Of a stretch of 64,000 nt of DNA, positions 53,949-62,943 are shown one piece after another. Under the pieces are notes generated by a model, which did no database searches, was not told the DNA's origin, and saw only the letters and a list, made by a program, of their open reading frames with translations. Made by a program: the position numbers and the translations under genes. The stretch lies in NCBI RefSeq assembly GCF_037029465.1, contig NZ_JAYMEM010000031.1, positions 19,731-83,730 of the forward strand, given 5' to 3'. The stretch is from Mesoflavibacter sp037029465 (lineage in GTDB: Bacteria; Bacteroidota; Bacteroidia; Flavobacteriales; Flavobacteriaceae). Position 1 is the first letter of the stretch. Every line of letters starts with the position of its first letter.

Positions 53949-55778
53949 ATGGCTGAAAAAGCACAAGACGCTCAGGTTGAAGCAACCGAAGCAAAACAAA
54001 ACAATGCTCCAGAAGTTTCTGAAGCTCAAAAAAATCCTGAAAAATTCTTAAAAGAGTTTAACTGGCACAACTACCAAGAAGGTATTGACGAGGTTGAAGA
54101 TTCTCAATTAAAAGAATTTGAAAAATTAGTATCTGAAAACTTCGTAGATACTTTAGATGACGAAGTTGTAGAAGGAGAAGTTATTCACATTACAGATCGT
54201 GATGCTATTATTGACATTAACGCAAAGTCTGAAGGTGTTATTTCTTTAAACGAATTTAGATACAACCCAAACTTAGCAGTAGGAGACAAAGTAGAAGTAT
54301 TAATAGATGTTCGTGAAGACGCAACAGGACAATTAGTATTATCTCACCGTAAAGCTCGTGTAATTAAAGCTTGGGATAGAGTTAACAAGGCTCACGAAAC
54401 TGGAGAAATCGTAAACGGTTTTGTAAAGTGTCGTACAAAAGGAGGTATGATTGTAGACGTATTTGGTATCGAAGCATTCTTACCAGGATCTCAAATTGAT
54501 GTTAAGCCAATTAGAGATTACGATCAGTACGTAAACAAAACAATGGAGTTTAAGGTTGTTAAAATTAACCACGAATTTAAAAACGTTGTTGTTTCTCATA
54601 AAGCGCTTATCGAAGCAGATATCGAAGAGCAAAAGAAAGAAATTATTGGTCAATTAGAAAAAGGTCAAGTATTAGAAGGTGTTGTTAAAAACATCACATC
54701 TTATGGTGTATTTATTGATCTTGGTGGTGTAGATGGATTAATCCACATTACAGACTTATCATGGTCTCGTATTAACCATCCAAACGAAATCGTTGAATTA
54801 GACCAAAAATTAAATGTTGTAATCTTAGACTTTGATGAAGATAAGTCAAGAATCCAATTAGGTCTTAAACAATTATCTAAACATCCTTGGGATGCATTAG
54901 GAGAAGAAGTTGCAGTAGGAGATAAAGTAAAAGGTAAAGTAGTTGTAATCGCAGATTACGGTGCATTTATCGAAGTTGCAGAAGGTGTAGAAGGATTAGT
55001 ACACGTATCTGAAATGTCTTGGTCTACTCACTTACGTTCTGCTAACGACTTTGTTAACGTTGGTGACGAAGTAGAAGCAGTAATCTTAACTTTAGATAGA
55101 GAAGATCGTAAAATGTCTCTTGGTATTAAGCAATTAACACCAGATCCATGGACAGATATTACTACAAAATACCCTGTAGGTTCTAAACACTCAGGTACTG
55201 TACGTAACTTTACTAATTTTGGAGTATTTGTAGAATTAGAAGAAGGTATTGACGGATTAATTTATATCTCAGATTTATCTTGGACTAAGAAAATCAAACA
55301 TCCATCAGAGTTCTGTAACGTTGGCGATAAGTTAGATGTAGTTGTATTAGAATTAGATGTTGAAGGACGTAAATTATCTTTAGGTCACAAACAAACTACA
55401 GAAAACCCTTGGGACAAATACGAATCTGAATTTGCTTTAGGTACTACTCATACTGCAGAAATTGCAGACGTAGTAGATAAAGGAGCTACAATTGAGTTTA
55501 ACGAAGACATCGTTGCATTTGTACCATCTCGTCACATGGAAAAAGAAGACGGAAAAATGCTTAAGAAAGGTGACACTGCTGAATTTAAAATTATTGAATT
55601 TAATAAAGAATTTAAGCGTGTTGTAGCATCTCATACTGCTGTATTTAAAGAAGAAGAGATTGCTAACGTAAAAGCTGCTGCTAAAAAAGCAGAAGCTCAA
55701 GCTGCAGAAGCAAAACCAACTTTAGGTGATGCTAACGAAGCGTTACAAGCATTAAAAGATAAAATGGACGGTAAGTAA
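53949..55778 (+). CDS. rpsA: 30S ribosomal protein S1
   Basis: 609 residues, longer than E. coli S1 (557). An N-terminal acidic, Gln/Glu/Ala-rich extension (about 1-50), then six S1 repeats; the later ones are clear (GVVKNITSYGVFIDLGGVDGLIHITDLSW, GKVVVIADYGAFIEV, GTVRNFTNFGVFVEL). It ends with a low-complexity Ala/Glu/Lys tail. It binds mRNA and is needed for translation initiation, notably in a genus without Shine-Dalgarno sequences. The long leader is described separately. A terminator follows. Confidence 0.93.
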   Translation: MAEKAQDAQVEATEAKQNNAPEVSEAQKNPEKFLKEFNWHNYQEGIDEVEDSQLKEFEKLVSENFVDTLDDEVVEGEVIHITDRDAIIDINAKSEGVISLNEFRYNPNLAVGDKVEVLIDVREDATGQLVLSHRKARVIKAWDRVNKAHETGEIVNGFVKCRTKGGMIVDVFGIEAFLPGSQIDVKPIRDYDQYVNKTMEFKVVKINHEFKNVVVSHKALIEADIEEQKKEIIGQLEKGQVLEGVVKNITSYGVFIDLGGVDGLIHITDLSWSRINHPNEIVELDQKLNVVILDFDEDKSRIQLGLKQLSKHPWDALGEEVAVGDKVKGKVVVIADYGAFIEVAEGVEGLVHVSEMSWSTHLRSANDFVNVGDEVEAVILTLDREDRKMSLGIKQLTPDPWTDITTKYPVGSKHSGTVRNFTNFGVFVELEEGIDGLIYISDLSWTKKIKHPSEFCNVGDKLDVVVLELDVEGRKLSLGHKQTTENPWDKYESEFALGTTHTAEIADVVDKGATIEFNEDIVAFVPSRHMEKEDGKMLKKGDTAEFKIIEFNKEFKRVVASHTAVFKEEEIANVKAAAKKAEAQAAEAKPTLGDANEALQALKDKMDGK

Positions 55779-55801
55779 TCTTACTTAATTTTATATAATT
55801 T

Positions 55802-55833
55802 AAAAGCCTCTCAATTTTTGAGAGGCTTTTTTT
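55802..55833 (+). terminator. Intrinsic terminator after rpsA
   Basis: AAAAGCCTCTCA, ATTTT loop, TGAGAGGCTTTT and more T; perfect arms. Confidence 0.85.
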
Positions 55834-55870
55834 ATATAAAAAACACCTTTTAACTTATCATATTTTACTT

Positions 55871-55878
55871 TACCTTTG
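55871..55878 (+). promoter_or_regulatory. Candidate -7 element of the pyrR operon
   Basis: TACCTTTG, 27 bases before the ATG at 55905. The implied leader of about 20 bases has no room for an anti-terminator/terminator switch. Confidence 0.45.
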
Positions 55879-55904
55879 TTAACCAAACCCGTTTGGAAAA
55901 CACT

Positions 55905-56444
55905 ATGAGTCAAAGAGTGCTACTTAATGCAACCGAAATAAACATCATTCTTCACAGATTGGCTTGTCAACTTATCGAAAATCATAACGACTTTTTAGAT
56001 ACTGTTTTAATAGGAATTCAGCCCAGAGGAAAATTTTTAGCAAATAGGTTAGCTGAAATTTTAACCAAAGAATATAAAGTCAAAAATCTTCAATTAGGGC
56101 ATTTAGATATTACGTTTTATAGAGATGATTTTAGACGAAGTGATAAACCTTTAGAAGCAAATAAGACAGAAATCAACTTTGTAGTAGAAGACAAAAAAGT
56201 AGTCTTTATTGACGATGTATTATATACAGGACGCAGTATTCGTGCTGCATTAACAGCAATACAAAGTTTTGGTAGACCTACAGAAATAGAGTTGTTAACA
56301 CTTATAGACAGACGTTTTAGTAGACATTTACCAATACAACCAGATTACAGAGGAAGACAAGTAGATGCCATTAACAATGAAAAAGTTAAAGTGCATTGGA
56401 AAGAAAATGCAGGAGAAGACACCGTATATCTTATAAATAATTAA
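55905..56444 (+). CDS. pyrR: Bifunctional pyr regulator / uracil phosphoribosyltransferase
   Basis: 179 residues from MSQRVLLNATE; a TTG four codons earlier opens the frame but the ATG is preferred. PRPP-binding motif VFIDDVLYTGRSIRAAL (about 103-119), IGIQPRGKFLANRL, and LIDRRFSRHLPIQPDYRGR all match PyrR. In Bacillus it binds pyr mRNA to control attenuation; here no attenuator fits in the leader, so it may act mainly as UPRTase or regulate elsewhere. pyrB starts 3 bases after it. Confidence 0.9.
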   Translation: MSQRVLLNATEINIILHRLACQLIENHNDFLDTVLIGIQPRGKFLANRLAEILTKEYKVKNLQLGHLDITFYRDDFRRSDKPLEANKTEINFVVEDKKVVFIDDVLYTGRSIRAALTAIQSFGRPTEIELLTLIDRRFSRHLPIQPDYRGRQVDAINNEKVKVHWKENAGEDTVYLINN

Positions 56445-56447
56445 ACT

Positions 56448-57377
56448 ATGAGCGAATTAAGTGTTAATCACTTACTAGGTATTAAATATCTTAAAGAAGA
56501 AGATATAGAGCTTATTTTTAAAACAGCAGATCATTTTAAAGAGGTTATTAATAGACCTATTAAAAAAGTACCTTCGCTAAGAGATATTACTATTGCCAAT
56601 TTATTTTTTGAAAATTCAACACGAACAAAATTATCATTTGAGTTAGCAGAAAAAAGACTATCTGCAGATGTTATTAATTTTTCGGCAGGACAATCTTCAG
56701 TAAAAAAAGGAGAAACTTTAATAGATACGGTAAACAACATCTTATCTATGAAAGTAGATATGGTAGTGATGCGTCACCCAAATCCTGGCGCAGGTGTATT
56801 TTTATCAAAACACGTTAACGCTGCAATCGTAAATGCTGGTGATGGCGCACATGAGCATCCAACGCAAGCACTTTTAGATTCGTATTCTATTAGAGAAAGA
56901 TTAGGTAGTGTAAAAGGAAAAAATGTAGTTATTGTTGGAGATATTTTGCATAGTCGTGTGGCATTATCAAATATTTTTGCTTTAAAACTACAAGGTGCAA
57001 ATGTTATGGTTTGTGGACCTAAAACATTATTACCAAAACATATCGATAAGTTAGGAGTAAAGGTAGAAACCAACCTTCGTAAAGCTTTAAATTGGTGTGA
57101 TGTAGCAAATATGTTGCGTGTACAAAACGAGCGTATGGATATTAGCTATTTTCCTTCTACAAGAGAATATACTCAACAGTTTGGAGTTAATAAAGAGTTA
57201 TTAGACAGTTTAGATAAAGAAATTACAATCATGCATCCAGGACCAATAAATCGTGGTGTAGAGATAACAAGTGATGTTGCAGACTCAAAACAAGCCATTA
57301 TTTTAGACCAAGTACAAAATGGTGTAGCTGTAAGAATGGCAGTAATCTATTTATTAGCTTCAAAAATTAAAAAATAA
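56448..57377 (+). CDS. pyrB: Aspartate carbamoyltransferase catalytic subunit
   Basis: 309 residues, second step of pyrimidine synthesis. Carbamoyl-phosphate motif FFENSTRTKLSFELA (about 50-64), GDGAHEHPTQALLD (about 128), and HPGPINRGVEI. No pyrI regulatory gene follows, so it is the class that works without a regulatory chain. Likely cotranscribed with pyrR and the two genes that follow. Confidence 0.93.
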   Translation: MSELSVNHLLGIKYLKEEDIELIFKTADHFKEVINRPIKKVPSLRDITIANLFFENSTRTKLSFELAEKRLSADVINFSAGQSSVKKGETLIDTVNNILSMKVDMVVMRHPNPGAGVFLSKHVNAAIVNAGDGAHEHPTQALLDSYSIRERLGSVKGKNVVIVGDILHSRVALSNIFALKLQGANVMVCGPKTLLPKHIDKLGVKVETNLRKALNWCDVANMLRVQNERMDISYFPSTREYTQQFGVNKELLDSLDKEITIMHPGPINRGVEITSDVADSKQAIILDQVQNGVAVRMAVIYLLASKIKK

Positions 57378-57380
57378 GTT

Positions 57381-57713
57381 ATGATTATAGATCAAGACGA
57401 AAACATAACTATTATAACCCAAGAAAACGCTTCGGTTATAGAACTGGTTAAAAAAATTGAAAGCCTTTATCCTAAATTTAAAAACAATAACATTATTGTT
57501 AATTTAAATACTATAAAACCTATTTCTTTAGAGCAAATTATTGAGTTTTTAAGAGTCTCTAATCAACATCGCGCTGCAAAACATTCATTTGTTATTGTAA
57601 ATGAAGGTATAGATGTAGACAAAACTCCAGAAGAAATAGTAATTGTTCCAACACTTCAAGAAGCTTACGATATTATTGAAATGGAAGATATGGAACGTGA
57701 CTTAGGCTTTTAA
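57381..57713 (+). CDS. STAS/SpoIIAA-like small protein
   Basis: 110 residues. Alternating beta-alpha pattern (NITIITQENASVIELVKKIESLYPKFKNNNIIVNL, KHSFVIVNEGIDVDK) like a SpoIIAA/STAS fold, with no phosphorylatable Ser in the usual place that I can point to. It lies 3 bases after pyrB and 10 before rnz and is often labelled ribonuclease Z-like in databases because of that neighbour. Function unknown. Confidence 0.72.
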   Translation: MIIDQDENITIITQENASVIELVKKIESLYPKFKNNNIIVNLNTIKPISLEQIIEFLRVSNQHRAAKHSFVIVNEGIDVDKTPEEIVIVPTLQEAYDIIEMEDMERDLGF

Positions 57714-57723
57714 ACATAATTTA

Positions 57724-58629
57724 ATGAAGTTAAACATTTTAGGCTGTTACAGCGCAACACCACGTACTTTTACTAATCCAACATCACAAGTTTTAGAAAT
57801 TAAAAATCATATGTTTTTAATTGATTGTGGAGAAGGTACGCAAGTACAGTTACGCAAGCATAGAATTAAGTTTAACCGCATTAAACACATATTTATTTCG
57901 CACTTACACGGCGATCATTTTTTTGGTTTAGTTGGTTTAATTTCAACATTTAGATTATTAGGTCGCGAAGCAGATCTACACATTCACGCTCCAAAAGGAC
58001 TTAAAGAAGTTATTGTTTTACAGATGAAGTTAGCCGATTCTTGGACTAATTATAATCTATATTTTCACGAGTTAACTTCAACATCTTCAGAACTTATTTT
58101 TAAAGATGATAAAGTTGAAGTTCATACAATTCCTTTAGACCATCGTGTTTACACTAACGGATTTCTGTTTAAAGAAAAACCTGGAGATCGTAAGTTGGAT
58201 ATGAATGCAGTGCTTAACGAAGATATAGATGTAGCCTACTACCGTAAGCTTAAGCAAGGTGCAGATGTACCTAATATTAAAGGAGAAATTGTAAATAACG
58301 AAACAGTTACATTACCTGCGCCACCACCAAAAAGTTATGCTTTTTGCAGTGATACCGCTTACAAAGAAGATATAGTGCCAATTATAAAAAATGTAACAGC
58401 GCTTTATCATGAGTCTACTTTTTTAGAACAACATAAAAAATTAGCAGCTCCAACAAAGCATAGTACAGCTGTACAAGCCGCAACAATAGCCAAATTAGCC
58501 AATGTAGAGCAGTTAATTTTGGGACATTATTCAACTAGATATAATAATTTAGAAGACTTTAAAAAAGAAGCCCAAACAGTTTTCAATAACGTTGAAGTTG
58601 CAGACGACGGAAAAGTTTTTGAATTTTAG
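57724..58629 (+). CDS. rnz: Ribonuclease Z (tRNA 3'-processing endonuclease)
   Basis: 301 residues. Metallo-beta-lactamase core: ISHLHGDHFFGL (H-x-H-x-D-H, about 60-70), DTAYKEDI, YHESTFLEQH, and LGHYSTRYNN (late His). The N-terminal NPTSQVLEIKNHMFLIDCGEGTQ is typical of RNase Z. It cuts the trailer from tRNA precursors. Fourth gene of the pyrR-pyrB-STAS-like-rnz unit. Confidence 0.93.
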   Translation: MKLNILGCYSATPRTFTNPTSQVLEIKNHMFLIDCGEGTQVQLRKHRIKFNRIKHIFISHLHGDHFFGLVGLISTFRLLGREADLHIHAPKGLKEVIVLQMKLADSWTNYNLYFHELTSTSSELIFKDDKVEVHTIPLDHRVYTNGFLFKEKPGDRKLDMNAVLNEDIDVAYYRKLKQGADVPNIKGEIVNNETVTLPAPPPKSYAFCSDTAYKEDIVPIIKNVTALYHESTFLEQHKKLAAPTKHSTAVQAATIAKLANVEQLILGHYSTRYNNLEDFKKEAQTVFNNVEVADDGKVFEF

Positions 58630-58697
58630 TTGAAATAGAAATTACCTCACTAATATTTCAATTTTAAATCTCGTAAATTTACCTACAAATTAAATTT

Positions 58698-59345
58698 ATG
58701 GAAAAAGATTTAAGCAATTACAGAAAGTCTTACGAAAAAGGAGAACTTCTTCTTGAAGACACACCAGAAAATCCATTAGAATTATTTAGAACTTGGTTTA
58801 ACGAAGTAGACCAGCACTTTCCAGAAGACGAGACTAATGCAATGACGGTTTCTACCATAGGATTAGATGGTTACCCAAAAAATAGAGTAGTACTTCTTAA
58901 AAAGTTTACCTACGAAGGTTTTATTTTTTATACCAATTACCAAAGTGAAAAAGGAAAAGCTATAGCCAATAACCCAAATGTTTGTTTATCCTTTTTTTGG
59001 CATGGAGCCGAAAGACAAATAATTATTAAAGGTAAAGCAGAAAAGATTGCTCCTAATTTAAGTGATGGTTATTTTGAATCTCGTCCAAAAGGAAGTCAAC
59101 TTGGTGCATTAGCTTCTAATCAAAGTGAATTTGTAGAGAGTAGAGAAGTCTTAGAAAATAAGTTAAAAGCTTTAGAATTAGAATATAAAGGTAAAGAAGT
59201 AGAGCGACCAGAATTTTGGGGTGGTTATATTGTTAAACCAATTTCTATAGAATTCTGGCAAGGTAGACCCAATAGATTACACGATAGAATATTATATAAA
59301 TTAGATGAAAATTATGATTGGGTTAAGAAAAGATTATCTCCATAA
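58698..59345 (+). CDS. pdxH: Pyridoxamine 5'-phosphate oxidase
   Basis: 215 residues, FMN-dependent, makes pyridoxal phosphate. FMN-binding RVVLLKKFTYEGFIFYTNYQSEKGKAI, FWHGAERQIIIKGKAEKI, and the C-terminal WQGRPNRLHDRILY with LSP at the end. Normal length. It lies 68 bases after rnz and may be transcribed separately; a weak TAAATTTA is upstream. Confidence 0.93.
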   Translation: MEKDLSNYRKSYEKGELLLEDTPENPLELFRTWFNEVDQHFPEDETNAMTVSTIGLDGYPKNRVVLLKKFTYEGFIFYTNYQSEKGKAIANNPNVCLSFFWHGAERQIIIKGKAEKIAPNLSDGYFESRPKGSQLGALASNQSEFVESREVLENKLKALELEYKGKEVERPEFWGGYIVKPISIEFWQGRPNRLHDRILYKLDENYDWVKKRLSP

Positions 59346-59378
59346 ATATCCGATGAAATACATGTTTATTATTAATTT

Positions 59379-59427
59379 TATCGATTAAGTGTAATAAAAA
59401 AGGTTAAAAAGAGTGTTTTTCATCGAT
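59379..59427. repeat. CGAT-type intergenic motif, copy B
   Basis: TATCGATTAAGTGTAAT (59379-59395) and TTTTTCATCGAT (59416-59427), the same modules as at 53656-53683, here separated by 20 bases; a related CGATGAAAT is at 59351. Upstream of the CAP-domain gene. Confidence 0.4.
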
Positions 59428-59503
59428 TTTAACATTTTTTTAACATATTAAACGATTTTCAGTTTCTATTTTAGTGTTGCCCTAAATTTTTAACCCTAAA
59501 ACT

Positions 59504-60001
59504 ATGAAACTAACACTTAACCTACTTACTGTTTTTTTCTTAACTATTTCACTGTTTTCTTGTAGCACAGATACATTAGATGATGAACAAAATGTAGTTA
59601 GCAACAAAGATGTTGTTATCCCTGAAGCTAAAACTATTGAGATTGAAATTTTAGAATTAATCAATCAGCACAGAATTAGTGTAGGACTAAATCCTTTAGA
59701 AAGTATTGATGTTATTAAAGGTCAAGCATATTCTCATACAGATTATATGATTGAAATTGATGAAGTAAACCATGACTACTTTTATAATAGAAAAGCATAT
59801 TTGCAAGCAAATGCAAACGCACAAGAAGTATCTGAGAATGTTGCATATGGATATTCTAGTGCAAACTCAGTTGTCAATGCTTGGTTAAACAGTGAAGGTC
59901 ATAGACATAATATAGAAGGTGATTTTACACACTTTGAAGTTTCTGCAGAGAAGAACCAAAACGATAAATGGTACTTTACTAATATATTTATTAAGAAATA
60001 A
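59504..60001 (+). CDS. CAP-domain lipoprotein
   Basis: 165 residues. Lipobox FLTISLFSC (Cys20), a short acidic linker, then a CAP/SCP domain (about 45-165): ILELINQHRISVGLNPL, QAYSHTDYMI, ENVAYGY, WLNSEGHRHNI. The CAP pattern with its two His is complete. Family members are secreted; the molecular role here is unknown. Preceded by the CGAT-type motif and followed by a strong terminator. Confidence 0.83.
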   Translation: MKLTLNLLTVFFLTISLFSCSTDTLDDEQNVVSNKDVVIPEAKTIEIEILELINQHRISVGLNPLESIDVIKGQAYSHTDYMIEIDEVNHDYFYNRKAYLQANANAQEVSENVAYGYSSANSVVNAWLNSEGHRHNIEGDFTHFEVSAEKNQNDKWYFTNIFIKK

Positions 60002-60015
60002 TAAGATTAAATAGC

Positions 60016-60051
60016 AAAAAAAAGCCTTCCATATCTGGAAGGCTTTTTTTA
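60016..60051. terminator. Bidirectional intrinsic terminator
   Basis: A-run, GCCTTCC, ATATCT loop, GGAAGGC, T-run. The stop codon of the convergent OmpA-family gene (60049-60051) lies in its edge. Confidence 0.85.
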
Positions 60052-61980
60052 TTCGTAAGAATTAGTAATTATAAATTTTGATCGTCTGTTTTCCTCATGT
60101 TCTTCGTCTGTACATTTAACTCCGTTTGAACAACGATTTATTATTTGTGATTCTCCGTAACCAATTGCACTTTCAATTCTTTCTGTAGCAATTCCTCTAG
60201 AGTATAAATAATCTCTTGTAGATTTTGCACGCCTATCTGATAATTTCATGTTGTAATTATCATTACCGCGACTATCGGTGTGAGATTCGATTTTAATTAC
60301 CATTTTTGGGTGTTCTCTCATAACCGCTACAATATTTTCTAACTCATACGCAGCATCTGGTCTTATGTTTGATTTATCAAAATCAAAGAAAATAGGATTG
60401 ATTACAATTTCGTTATCTATGATTAATGGTTTTAAGAATAAATCAATTTCTTTTTCTTCTCTTGTTACATTAGTTGTTTCAAATTCTATTTTATCAGGTC
60501 TATAAGTTGGTCTTTCTGCTAATATTGTATATGATTTGTCACAATCAATTGTAAATTGATATTGACCATCTTCTGTTGTCTTGTAGCGTTCTAAAATTTT
60601 ACCATCAATATCAATTAAAGATACTGTTGCTTTAGATAATAATTCATTAGTTAATTCGTCTCTAATAGTACCTTTTACAATTTGTTCGCATTTTAATTTA
60701 CCAAAAGAATAGATATCATCACCACCTTGTCCGCCTTCTCTATTTGAAGAAAAATAACCTGTGTTAGTTTCTGTATCTATAAAGAAACAAAAGTCATCAA
60801 AAGAGCTATTGAATGGAGCTCCTAAGTTTTTAACTTCAATATTTTTATTAGTTTTTAAAATATTAGATTCAAAAATATCTAATAATCCTAAATTAATATT
60901 AGCATCACTTGAAAAATACAATGTTGAGTCTTTAGCTACAAATGGGAATTTTTCATTTCCTTCAGTATTAATTTTTGGACCTAAATTTACAGGCTCTCCG
61001 TAAGTACCATCTTCATTAATAGAAACTTTATATAAATCTGTTTGACCATAGCCAGTATCCATATTAGAAGAGAAGATTAATGTCTTGTTATCTGGTGTTA
61101 ATGCAGGAGCTGTAAAGTCAAAATTTTCATTATTAAATGGTAATTCTTCAATGTTTATCCAGGTATCACCATCTTTAGTTGCTTTGTAAATTTTAAGGTT
61201 TGATGATCCACTTTTATTGTATTTTCTTCTATCTTTTTTATTTACATTATTTCTAGTAAAATACATCGTATTACCATCATTTGTGATAGTAACAAGACCT
61301 TCATGATCATTCTTAGTATTAATTTCTGAATTTAATTTTGAAGCGTCTCCAAATATTTTTTTGTTATTTTCTATTGAAATTTCAGTCTCAAAAATATTTA
61401 AATAAGGTTCATTATTTAACTCGTATAAATCTCTTTCGTTTGTTATTGAATCTTTTACCCAGGTAGAATAAAAATATAATTTATTGTTTTGTTCAAAACT
61501 ACCAAAATCTGAATATTTTGTATTTAAAGGTAAGTTTTCAATATCTACATATACCTTTTCAGTATTAGAAAGTTCTGAGTAAGTTTCTAGGTTAAAGCTC
61601 TCAATATCTTTTATACGACCATCTTTTTTATTTTTCTTATTAAAAACTTTTACAAAATTGTTTGCTTCTTCGTACTTTTTTTGAGCTCTTAATGTTTGAA
61701 TATATTTATAAACATAATCTGAGTCTATATTTGGATATTTATCAATAGCTTTTTTGTACCAAAATGCAGCTTCTTTAACTTCACTAACATTAAAATAGCA
61801 ATCGCCTAACCTTGATAGTATATGTTCTGTACTGTCTTCTTTTTTTAGAGCTTCTTTATAGAGTTCGGCAGCGTTATCATAATTAAAGTCTCTAAAAAAA
61901 TTGTCTGCTACTTTTGTTTGCGCAAAAGTAATTTGACAAACAAAAAACAGAAATAGGTATGTTGTTATTTTTAATTTCAT
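60049..61980 (-). CDS. OmpA-family protein with TPR, PD40 and carboxypeptidase-like domains
   Basis: 643 residues. Signal peptide (residues 1-20), a TPR-like part (about 20-115, NYDNAAELYKEALKKED), several WD40-like PD40 segments (TPDNKTLIFSSNMDTGYGQTDLY, VAKDSTLYFSSD, SSNREGGQGGDDIY), a carboxypeptidase-D-like domain (about 435-515), and a C-terminal OmpA domain with FFDFDKSNIRPDAAYEL and HTDSRGNDNYNMKLSDRRAKSTRDYL, which binds peptidoglycan. It is the downstream neighbour of the PorP/SprF gene, a frequent partner in gliding/T9SS loci. Confidence 0.88.
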   Translation of the reverse strand: MKLKITTYLFLFFVCQITFAQTKVADNFFRDFNYDNAAELYKEALKKEDSTEHILSRLGDCYFNVSEVKEAAFWYKKAIDKYPNIDSDYVYKYIQTLRAQKKYEEANNFVKVFNKKNKKDGRIKDIESFNLETYSELSNTEKVYVDIENLPLNTKYSDFGSFEQNNKLYFYSTWVKDSITNERDLYELNNEPYLNIFETEISIENNKKIFGDASKLNSEINTKNDHEGLVTITNDGNTMYFTRNNVNKKDRRKYNKSGSSNLKIYKATKDGDTWINIEELPFNNENFDFTAPALTPDNKTLIFSSNMDTGYGQTDLYKVSINEDGTYGEPVNLGPKINTEGNEKFPFVAKDSTLYFSSDANINLGLLDIFESNILKTNKNIEVKNLGAPFNSSFDDFCFFIDTETNTGYFSSNREGGQGGDDIYSFGKLKCEQIVKGTIRDELTNELLSKATVSLIDIDGKILERYKTTEDGQYQFTIDCDKSYTILAERPTYRPDKIEFETTNVTREEKEIDLFLKPLIIDNEIVINPIFFDFDKSNIRPDAAYELENIVAVMREHPKMVIKIESHTDSRGNDNYNMKLSDRRAKSTRDYLYSRGIATERIESAIGYGESQIINRCSNGVKCTDEEHEENRRSKFIITNSYE

Positions 61981-61983
61981 CTT

Positions 61984-62931
61984 TTAGAAATATCTAGGAG
62001 ATTTAACACGTTTTGTAGGTTTAAACACTTCAAACATTAATAATATTTCATGTGTTCCACCAGTATAAGGTCTTAAATCGGTTATGTAATGTTCATAAGC
62101 ATATCCAATTCTCATTTGTGGTGAAATTTGAAAATCTGCTAAAGCACCTAATGTAGATGTATCTTGGTTATATCTGTAACTTCCACCTATCCAAAAAGTT
62201 TCATTGAATAGGAAATGAGCACTTAAATCAAAAGTAATAGGAGCACCATTAGTTACTTTTATCACAGTTGAAGGTTTAAACTTTAAGTTCTCGCCAAAAT
62301 CAAAAACATATCCTCCTGTTAAATAGTATCCTATACGCTCTAAAGCTATATAGTCTATATTTGGATCTAGAGCAGACTCATTATAATTTGTGTTTAGTAT
62401 TCTAGGTGCAGATAATCCAATATACCAACGGTTTTGGTGTAGATAAGCACCAGCTCCAAAATTAGGATTCCATCTGTTTGTAAAATTACTAAAGAAAGGA
62501 TCTTGAAAAACACTTTCATCATCTAAAAAGCCAGCTCTATCTAGACTGTAATGAATAAAACCAGCACTTAAACCAAGTGCTAATTTTGTTTTTTCAGAAA
62601 CTTGAATTGTATATGAAAATGCTCCATTTACATAAACAAAATTTTCATAACCAAGTTCATCATTAATTACAGTAGCACCTAATCCAATCTTTTCATTTTT
62701 TAAAGGAGAGTGGATTGAAAGAGTTGATGTTGTTGGAGCTCCTTCAAGACCAACCCATTGACTTCTATGAAGTCCTACAATACTTAATGTTTCTCTACTT
62801 CCTGCATAAGCTGGATTAATAGAAATAGTATTAAACATATATTGTGTAAACTGAGGTAACTGTTGAGCACTTAACTCTAAGCAACCTAAAAAGAACAATA
62901 CAATTATACTATATTTTGATAGTTTTTTCAT
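61984..62931 (-). CDS. PorP/SprF-type T9SS outer-membrane protein
   Basis: 315 residues. Signal peptide (IIVLFFLGCLELSAQ), then the family pattern: QLPQFTQYMFNTISINPAYAGSRETLSIVGLHRSQWVGLEGAPTT..., LGATVINDELGYEN, and a late RIGYAYEHYITDLRPYTGGTHEILL. In Flavobacterium johnsoniae SprF is needed to expose the gliding adhesin SprB. Here it lies 12 bases after the adhesin gene, matching that partnership. Confidence 0.9.
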   Translation of the reverse strand: MKKLSKYSIIVLFFLGCLELSAQQLPQFTQYMFNTISINPAYAGSRETLSIVGLHRSQWVGLEGAPTTSTLSIHSPLKNEKIGLGATVINDELGYENFVYVNGAFSYTIQVSEKTKLALGLSAGFIHYSLDRAGFLDDESVFQDPFFSNFTNRWNPNFGAGAYLHQNRWYIGLSAPRILNTNYNESALDPNIDYIALERIGYYLTGGYVFDFGENLKFKPSTVIKVTNGAPITFDLSAHFLFNETFWIGGSYRYNQDTSTLGALADFQISPQMRIGYAYEHYITDLRPYTGGTHEILLMFEVFKPTKRVKSPRYF

Positions 62932-62943
62932 TAATAGCGTTTT

